Assembly (NCBI GenBank): GCA_903915315.1
Contig: CAIWSO010000075.1
Location: forward strand, 1-12,735
Length of the DNA stretch: 12,735 nt
Source: an uncultured Spartobacteria bacterium
GTDB lineage: Bacteria; Verrucomicrobiota; Verrucomicrobiia; Chthoniobacterales; Terrimicrobiaceae
Direction: 5' to 3'
The notes beneath the pieces were generated by a model. That model was given only the letters and a program-made list of their open reading frames with translations. It was not told the origin of the DNA and did no database searches. The position numbers and the translations under genes are program-made. Of this stretch, positions 8,138 to 12,735 are shown piece by piece (positions within the stretch are counted from its first letter, which is position 1; every line of letters starts with the position of its first letter).

Positions 8138-8565
8138 AAGGTGGGTTCGACCTCGGCAGGAGGTTCATCGTTCAAAGGATTTTCCTCAGGGCGGAATGGC
8201 AGCACAAACGATTCCTGAAAATCAAAAACGCTGCGGAACGACTCGAGCGTATCCTCGTCGGTTTTCCCGAAAATGCCTGCCTGTACGAGATTGAATACCA
8301 TCTGGCCCACGTCCTCTGTGTTTCTAACCCCCCAATAATCGAGCACCATGAAGGACATCGGTCCGAATTCATTGAGAGCATGGAGTCGGAATCCCTCCAG
8401 CAACTCGATCGCTCCGACGTGTGGGCTCGTTTCCTTGCGTGACTTTTTGCGGCGTTTAATCGTGGCCTCGAGGGAGTCCCTTAAAAAAAGGTAGGCTTCG
8501 GGGTTGTAACGGTTGTCCTCACGGGAGAGGGCTTCGATGGTTTCTTGAAATCCTATGGTCTGCAT
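8134..8565 (-). CDS. Minf_1886 family protein
   Basis: Read from the ATG at 8563-8565, this is a 143-residue soluble protein. It shows the pattern I associate with the Minf_1886 family of Verrucomicrobia, Planctomycetes and relatives: DNRYNPEAYLFLRDSL near residues 17-32, a basic segment, HVGAIELLEGFRLHALNEFG (49-68), the VLDYWG block (74-79), then an NTEDVGQMVFNLV segment and a DFQESFVLPF block. The function of the family is unknown. The start is chosen because the upstream small gene ends in TGATG, sharing one base with this ATG, and because the family pattern begins here. A longer reading to 8622 would overlap the small gene by 57 bp. The C-terminus is acidic and proline-rich. The stop overlaps the M16 start (ATGA). 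The paired overlaps suggest the proteins are made in fixed proportion. Confidence 0.85.
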   Translation of the reverse strand: MQTIGFQETIEALSREDNRYNPEAYLFLRDSLEATIKRRKKSRKETSPHVGAIELLEGFRLHALNEFGPMSFMVLDYWGVRNTEDVGQMVFNLVQAGIFGKTDEDTLESFRSVFDFQESFVLPFRPEENPLNDEPPAEVEPTL

Positions 8566-8702
8566 CAGTGGGTCTTGTGAGCGTGCTCCAGCGAGGCCTT
8601 GAAGGGGCGGGTTTCTCTCCAATGCTGGACACCTAGCCCAAGCAAAAGAATGAAAACAAAGCCCGCAACGAGGAGTTGTTCGCGGCGTGTCAGCTCAAAC
8701 AT
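8565..8702 (-). CDS. Small single-span membrane protein (45 aa)
   Basis: This short frame runs from ATG (8700-8702) to TGA (8565-8567). It encodes a 45-residue peptide: MFELTRREQ, then about 16 hydrophobic residues (LLVAGFVFILLLGLGV, positions 10-25), then a polar tail beginning QHWRETR and ending HAHKTH. That makes it a candidate single-pass inner-membrane peptide. Three things support it as a gene: the stop codon interlocks with the Minf_1886 start (TGATG), a promoter candidate lies directly upstream, and the hydrophobic block is uninterrupted. I do not recognise a family with certainty. The TRRE-hydrophobic-GLGVxxWR arrangement recalls the membrane anchor at the front of some ComEA-like helix-hairpin-helix proteins, but no DNA-binding part follows. 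It could also act mainly as a leader that couples translation of the next gene. Confidence 0.65.
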   Translation of the reverse strand: MFELTRREQLLVAGFVFILLLGLGVQHWRETRPFKASLEHAHKTH

Positions 8703-8709
8703 GGCGATT

Positions 8710-8737
8710 ATCATAATGCCAATTTCACATCGTGCAA
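8710..8737 (-). promoter_or_regulatory. Candidate sigma70-type promoter of the small-gene/M16 operon
   Basis: On the minus strand the -35 candidate TTGCAC (8732-8737) and the -10 candidate TATGAT (8710-8715, five of six matches to TATAAT) are separated by 16 nt. The first ATG lies only 7 nt beyond the -10. Transcription would therefore start at or just before the ATG and the message would be leaderless or nearly so, consistent with the absence of a Shine-Dalgarno sequence. The -35 is weak, so the call rests mainly on the -10 and its position. Confidence 0.45.
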
Positions 8738-8837
8738 GACACGCGATAAGCGATTAGCGAGAAAGGCGGAAAGATCGCTGGAAAGGGGACGTTGTTTCTA
8801 GTTTGCATCGAGTTTGATGCCGCATTTTTGCTGGTTT

Positions 8838-8885
8838 GGGGGCAAGGGTGAGTCAGTGAAAGCGTGAAAGCCACTTTTTGCCCTT
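8838..8885. repeat. Inverted repeat enclosing two tandem 8-mers
   Basis: GGGCAA (8840-8845) pairs with TTGCCC (8878-8883), and on the plus-strand RNA the stem can be lengthened by G-U pairs on both sides. Inside the loop are two perfect, directly adjacent copies of GTGAAAGC (8856-8863 and 8864-8871). No uridine run follows on either strand, so it does not look like an intrinsic terminator. Confidence 0.5.
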
Positions 8886-8973
8886 AGGAAAAGAATTTCG
8901 GCCTCTACGATTGGGATTGAATGATTAGTTCAGAACCCTCTTTTTTGGATTTTAAAAATAATTATCGTCATTT

Positions 8974-8988
8974 TCGCGATGATCGCGA
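8974..8988. promoter_or_regulatory. Perfect 15-nt palindrome, candidate operator
   Basis: TCGCGAT-G-ATCGCGA is a perfect 7+1+7 palindrome, located 56 nt upstream of the SNF2 start codon. It lies just upstream of the weak -10 candidate at 9002-9007, so a dimeric regulator binding here could block the promoter region. No regulator gene is adjacent, and the same sequence could simply form a short hairpin. It is visible directly; its role is inferred. Confidence 0.4.
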
Positions 8989-9001
8989 CAACGCATGATC
9001 C

Positions 9002-9007
9002 TATAAC
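9002..9007 (+). promoter_or_regulatory. Weak -10 candidate for the SNF2 gene
   Basis: TATAAC matches five of six positions of the -10 consensus and would give a leader of about 30 nt before the ATG at 9044. No acceptable -35 hexamer is found at 15-18 nt spacing; the palindrome lies there instead. The call is tentative. Confidence 0.25.
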
Positions 9008-9043
9008 CAAAATTAAAACGAATTTGCGGGATTTTGGTGGGCT

Positions 9044-12000
9044 ATGTTTAAATCCGAAATGATGTCCAGTAAACCGAGCGCCACTTCGATTCTTTCGTAT
9101 GAGAAAAAGCTTGAAGATTTGATGAATGAAATCAGCTCTCAAGAAATTAGTAGGGGGCGATTCCTTTGGCGTTCCAAGGCTGTGGAAAATGTCACATGGA
9201 ATGAAACTGAGCGGGTGATATCGGCCTCTGTTTTTGGTTCAAGGAAATACTCCGTTAATATTGCCTTTGAGGATCTGGTTGCCTCGGGTGAGTGCGACTG
9301 CAAAGCCCGCGTGGATTGCTCTCATGTGGTAGCTCTCATTTTTCAGGCCCGTGAATTAAAACTCCTGCCATCCCAATTTCCTTATTCCGCAACGACCCAA
9401 CCTGCTGCCGAGCCAGATTCCATCTTTGGAGCGATCCCATTGAAGTTTGGAAAAAAACTGCCGAACAACGCGATGAAGTTTCTTAAATCGGCGGATTCTT
9501 GGTGGAAATCCCGAAAACGGACTATCTCAATCATCGATTTTTCTAAGGCACTTGGGCGATCGACATATTGGAGATCCGAAACACATGAGATTTACCCTGA
9601 GCAATTCCCCCCGCAGTCCGCAGTGGAGTATTTAGCTTACCTCACCCAATTGGCGCGAAAGGTTGATATGCCGGTCCCTTCCCCGATCGAGTTAATAGTC
9701 GATCTCGATGTGCTTATCCGATTGGAGAATCAATGGGACGCACTCAGGGATACCCAAAAATGGCGCCACGTCTTAGGGTCTTGGAAGAATCCTGAGGCTT
9801 TAGTGGATCACACTCCGCCCGTGCTTCGGTTTCGACTCACGAAAAACGACCCCGTTATAGAAATCCGCCATCCTGGCGAATCGGAGTTCACTTTGGCCCG
9901 CGCTAAAGACCTCAAGCCGCTAATCCTCAGAAACAACTATGATGAACCGCCTGCTGAAATGAGTGCAGGGTCGCACATTGTCCTCCGAACGTTGGTGGAC
10001 AAATACGGTGAATTGCGTGCCCCTGATGTGAAAGCGATGTCCTCGTCACTCAACAAATCCCTCAGCCAGCTTGCAAGCAGTGCGGATTTATTTCACTCGC
10101 ATGTCGTCGGCAGGAATGGGAGCCAGGTTGAGTTTTCAAGTGAGCACCTTGTTTGGAATCTCGCGAGCCCTGAAGAGGGAACTGACTATTACGAGCTAAG
10201 TCTGAAGACGGAAGGTGGTGAGATACCTCTTCCGCCCCTTGCTATTTTGACAGGGAAACCACTTCGCTACATTTCCTGCGATCGTGTCTATGCGCTAGAT
10301 TACTGGCCATTTGGAAATGAATCTGTCTCATGGCCACAGCGAATTCCAGTGAAGGCGCTCGAATCCGACGAGGGTATCAATGCCCTCGCCAAGCTGAAAT
10401 TGTCTCCGCCCAAACATCTCGCGGAGAAGATCCAAATCATTTCGGCGGATATTGTCGTGCGTTGCCGCATTTTTCACTATGACAATGCCGCCACGGATTA
10501 TTTGCAAATTACGGCAAAAACGACGTTCGGTGATTACGAAGTGCCACTTCTCTGGAATGGAGAAAACTGGGTCAATGGGCGCTTCTCAGAACCCCAAAAA
10601 ACTCCACCACATGACACGTTTATTCAGATAGACAAATCCACGATCGCCCCGACAACGCTCTGGCTTCGGAAGATGACGAAGAAGACAGCGGCATTCGACT
10701 ACTCTGAAATCTGGACTGAACAGCGCATTCAGGGCAAGGACTGGCCAGAGCAGTTTATTTCGTGGCTCGATGAGCGCCCGGAGGGATGCCTAGTCGAACT
10801 CGATTCCAATCTCGCCAGCCTCAGAGATGGCAATGTCGCCGGGTATGTTCAAATTCAAATTGAAGAAACCTCCGCAGAAATCGACTGGTTTGATTTGAGT
10901 GTCGCATTGCATGTCGATGACTCCACTCTTACCCAAGAAGAGATCAACCTTCTTCTCAAGGCCAAAGGAAAATGGGTGCGCATCGAAGGAAAAGGATGGA
11001 GAAAACTGAATTTCCAACTCTCGGAAGAACAAATCAAGGAACTCGCCGATCTCGGTCTGGCGGTGGATGATTTCAGTCACGAGAAGCAAAGGCTTCATGC
11101 ACTACAACTCGGATCACTCACCAAGAAAAACACATCACTGCTTGGTTCCGAGCGAGTGCAGCAAATCAAACGTCGCATCGAGGATATACAGACCCGCGTC
11201 ACACCACCTGCACCTGAAGCCATCACCGCCACTCTGCGGCCGTATCAACTTGAAGGGTTTCACTTTCTCGCCTACCTGACAGCCAACAACTTTGGTGGCG
11301 TGCTCGCGGATGACATGGGCCTTGGTAAAACACTGCAAACGCTCACCTGGATAGCGTGGCTCAGAAAAGAGAAGAATATCACTGAACCCATGTTGGTGAT
11401 TTGTCCGAAATCGGTTCAGGACAACTGGCAAAACGAGTGCATAAAATTCTTTCCCGAACTCAAAGTCGAGATTTGGAACCGCGCCAACGCCGATTCAAAA
11501 AAAGCGATTTCCAACACCAACCTTCTAGTCATCAATTACGCCCAGCTTCGCAATAATGAAGAAGTGCTGCGCTCGGTCACATGGGGCGCCGTGATTTTGG
11601 ATGAAGCCCAAGCCATCAAAAATCCAAGCTCTCAAAATGCCAAAGCCGCCTGTTCTTTGGTGGCACGACATCGTTTGGCTCTTACTGGGACCCCAATTGA
11701 AAACCGACTATTGGATTTATGGTCGATCTTTGCTTTCGCCATGCCTGGGGTTCTGGGAAAACGGGCCAGTTTTGTGAAGAACTTCGATGGAAAGGTGGAT
11801 CTTTTTGCCCGTCGCCGACTCTCCGCGCGCACGCGTCCATTTTTACTCCGCCGAACAAAAAATGAAGTTGCCCGCGATTTGCCCGACCGCGTCGAGGAAG
11901 ACATCCTTGTGGAATTTGAAGGAACGCAAGCCGCTCTTTACAAAGCCGAACTCAAGCGCGCACGCGCTCAATTGCTAAAGGTGGAAACAAACAAACAACT

Positions 12001-12643
12001 CGACAAGCTGCGATTCAACATCCTCACCAGCCTCCTGCGGCTCCGTCAGATTTGCTGTCATCCACGACTTCTTGGCCTTGAAACTTCATCCAAGAAAGCA
12101 AAAAAGGAATCCCAGAGTGAAGAAAGCACGAAGGTTTCGGCCCTCATGGAATTGTTGGAGCCTCTCATGGAGGAAGGCCAGAAGGTTCTCGTGTTCTCGC
12201 AGTTTCTCGAAATGCTCGAAATCATTCGCGATGAAATAACCCAACGAGAATGGCCATCCTTCATGCTTACTGGGCAAACCGAGGATCGCGGCACACTGGT
12301 TGACTCTTTCCAAAACCACGAAGGTGCCGGCATTTTCCTGATCAGTCTCAAGGCGGGTGGTGCAGGGCTCAATCTCACCGCTGCCAGTTACGTGGTCCTC
12401 TTTGATCCTTGGTGGAACCCAGCCGTGGAGGCACAAGCCATCGACCGCACCCACCGTATTGGGCAGAAGCAAACCGTTTTCGCCTATCGCCTGCTAATCA
12501 AAGATACGATTGAGGAAAAAATCCGGCGCCTACAGAAACACAAAGGAAATATTGCGAATGATATCCTCGGTGAGGAAAACTTCGCCCAAGCCCTCACTCT
12601 CGATGACTTCCAATTTCTCCTCGATGATGAGACTGATGAGTAA
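9044..12643 (+). CDS. SWIM zinc-finger SNF2-family helicase/ATPase
   Basis: This 1199-residue protein is a SNF2-family ATPase, which moves along double-stranded DNA and remodels bound protein complexes (in bacteria often RNA polymerase, as for RapA/HepA). The N-terminus has a SWIM zinc finger, C84-x-C86-x5-C92-x-H94. Residues about 110-700 are long and poorly recognisable; the part just before the ATPase, with LTQEEINLLL and KWVRIEGKGW, resembles the helicase-associated region of bacterial SNF2 proteins. The ATPase motifs are intact: Walker A GLGKT (759-763), DEAQ (853-856), LTGTP (880-884) and the C-terminal block ending DRTHRIGQ (1134-1141). The ATG at 9044 has GGTGGG only 2 nt upstream, too close for a standard site; ATGs at 9059 and 9062 are alternatives. 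It stands alone on the plus strand, divergent from the M16 operon. There is no sign of partner genes of a known defence system. Confidence 0.95.
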   Translation: MFKSEMMSSKPSATSILSYEKKLEDLMNEISSQEISRGRFLWRSKAVENVTWNETERVISASVFGSRKYSVNIAFEDLVASGECDCKARVDCSHVVALIFQARELKLLPSQFPYSATTQPAAEPDSIFGAIPLKFGKKLPNNAMKFLKSADSWWKSRKRTISIIDFSKALGRSTYWRSETHEIYPEQFPPQSAVEYLAYLTQLARKVDMPVPSPIELIVDLDVLIRLENQWDALRDTQKWRHVLGSWKNPEALVDHTPPVLRFRLTKNDPVIEIRHPGESEFTLARAKDLKPLILRNNYDEPPAEMSAGSHIVLRTLVDKYGELRAPDVKAMSSSLNKSLSQLASSADLFHSHVVGRNGSQVEFSSEHLVWNLASPEEGTDYYELSLKTEGGEIPLPPLAILTGKPLRYISCDRVYALDYWPFGNESVSWPQRIPVKALESDEGINALAKLKLSPPKHLAEKIQIISADIVVRCRIFHYDNAATDYLQITAKTTFGDYEVPLLWNGENWVNGRFSEPQKTPPHDTFIQIDKSTIAPTTLWLRKMTKKTAAFDYSEIWTEQRIQGKDWPEQFISWLDERPEGCLVELDSNLASLRDGNVAGYVQIQIEETSAEIDWFDLSVALHVDDSTLTQEEINLLLKAKGKWVRIEGKGWRKLNFQLSEEQIKELADLGLAVDDFSHEKQRLHALQLGSLTKKNTSLLGSERVQQIKRRIEDIQTRVTPPAPEAITATLRPYQLEGFHFLAYLTANNFGGVLADDMGLGKTLQTLTWIAWLRKEKNITEPMLVICPKSVQDNWQNECIKFFPELKVEIWNRANADSKKAISNTNLLVINYAQLRNNEEVLRSVTWGAVILDEAQAIKNPSSQNAKAACSLVARHRLALTGTPIENRLLDLWSIFAFAMPGVLGKRASFVKNFDGKVDLFARRRLSARTRPFLLRRTKNEVARDLPDRVEEDILVEFEGTQAALYKAELKRARAQLLKVETNKQLDKLRFNILTSLLRLRQICCHPRLLGLETSSKKAKKESQSEESTKVSALMELLEPLMEEGQKVLVFSQFLEMLEIIRDEITQREWPSFMLTGQTEDRGTLVDSFQNHEGAGIFLISLKAGGAGLNLTAASYVVLFDPWWNPAVEAQAIDRTHRIGQKQTVFAYRLLIKDTIEEKIRRLQKHKGNIANDILGEENFAQALTLDDFQFLLDDETDE

Positions 12644-12735
12644 GCCAGTGGATATTGCGCTTCCAGTTAAGCTCCAGAACATGGCATTTAGAGTGCGTTT
12701 TTCCTGCGTTATCTTGCGTTTTGCTGCACTTTGAA
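12644..12735. other. 3' flank of SNF2 gene with phased TGCGTT repeats
   Basis: After the SNF2 stop there is no convincing intrinsic terminator. The hexamer TGCGTT occurs three times, at 12694-12699, 12705-12710 and 12715-12720, with 11- and 10-bp spacing, that is, on one face of the helix. The array is bracketed by AGTGC (12692-12696) and GCACT (12726-12730), which are inverted copies. It may belong to the next gene or element beyond the window edge. Confidence 0.45.

Larger units (their letters stand above)
8703..9043. other. Divergent intergenic region (341 bp)
   Basis: No coding frame is supported in this region between the minus-strand operon and the plus-strand SNF2 gene. It holds a minus-strand promoter candidate next to the small gene and an inverted repeat with tandem 8-mers (8838-8885). 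Further towards the SNF2 gene there is an AT-rich block (about 8940-8975), a 15-nt palindrome (8974-8988) and a weak plus-strand -10 candidate (9002-9007). A minus-strand reading of about 70 residues in 8930-9142 overlaps the SNF2 start and resembles no family, so I regard it as a shadow. Confidence 0.6.

Noticed and set aside
8566..8622. Longer start for the Minf_1886 protein
   Set aside because: The extra 19 residues overlap the small membrane gene and precede the recognisable family pattern; the TGATG junction favours the start at 8565.
8930..9142. Minus-strand 70-residue frame across the SNF2 start
   Set aside because: It overlaps the start of a clearly real gene and is basic, low-complexity sequence from an AT-rich region with no motif.
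9044..12643. SNF2 protein as part of an anti-phage system such as DISARM
   Set aside because: No methyltransferase, nuclease, phospholipase-like or other defence partner is nearby; SWIM-SNF2 proteins are common as stand-alone housekeeping genes.

Overview
The window most likely comes from a Verrucomicrobiota-type, Gram-negative-like bacterium. The best lineage clue is a protein at 8134-8565 that matches the Minf_1886 family, named after Methylacidiphilum infernorum and common in Verrucomicrobia. It sits beside a DUF1844 protein, a heptose epimerase for LPS inner core, and exported proteins with signal peptides. Base composition is moderate and no rRNA, tRNA, CRISPR array, transposase, integrase or phage gene was seen. 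The assignment rests on remembered family patterns, since no search could be run.

Layout. Everything from base 94 to 8702 is on the minus strand, and one large gene from 9044 to 12643 is on the plus strand. Reading the minus strand in transcription order, a tight upstream unit holds a 45-residue membrane peptide (8702-8565), a Minf_1886 family protein (8565-8134), a two-domain M16 zinc protease with a signal peptide (8137-5504) and a DUF1844 protein (5499-5092). Their junctions are TGATG, ATGA and a 4-nt gap, so they are probably translated as one unit. After a 147-bp gap comes a second run: an M24 Xaa-Pro-type peptidase (4944-3823) overlapping peptide chain release factor 3 prfC (3826-2210), a secreted TPR protein with a TTG start (2158-1514), the heptose epimerase hldD (1495-422) and a YkgJ-type cysteine-cluster protein with a GTG start (417-94).

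The 341-bp divergent region 8703-9043 separates the minus-strand genes from a 1199-residue SWIM-SNF2 helicase. It contains a good minus-strand promoter candidate placed so close to the first ATG that the message may be leaderless, a perfect 15-nt palindrome, and an inverted repeat enclosing two tandem 8-mers. Almost no start codon in the window has a convincing Shine-Dalgarno sequence.

Function. Most genes are housekeeping: envelope maintenance and LPS core (M16, TPR, HldD), peptide turnover and translation termination (M24, RF3), and chromatin or transcription-complex remodelling (SNF2). I see no clear new defence or mobile system. The least explained parts are the upstream unit with its hidden small membrane gene, the roughly 600-residue middle region of the SNF2 protein, and the repeat structures in the two intergenic regions at 8703-9043 and 12644-12735.
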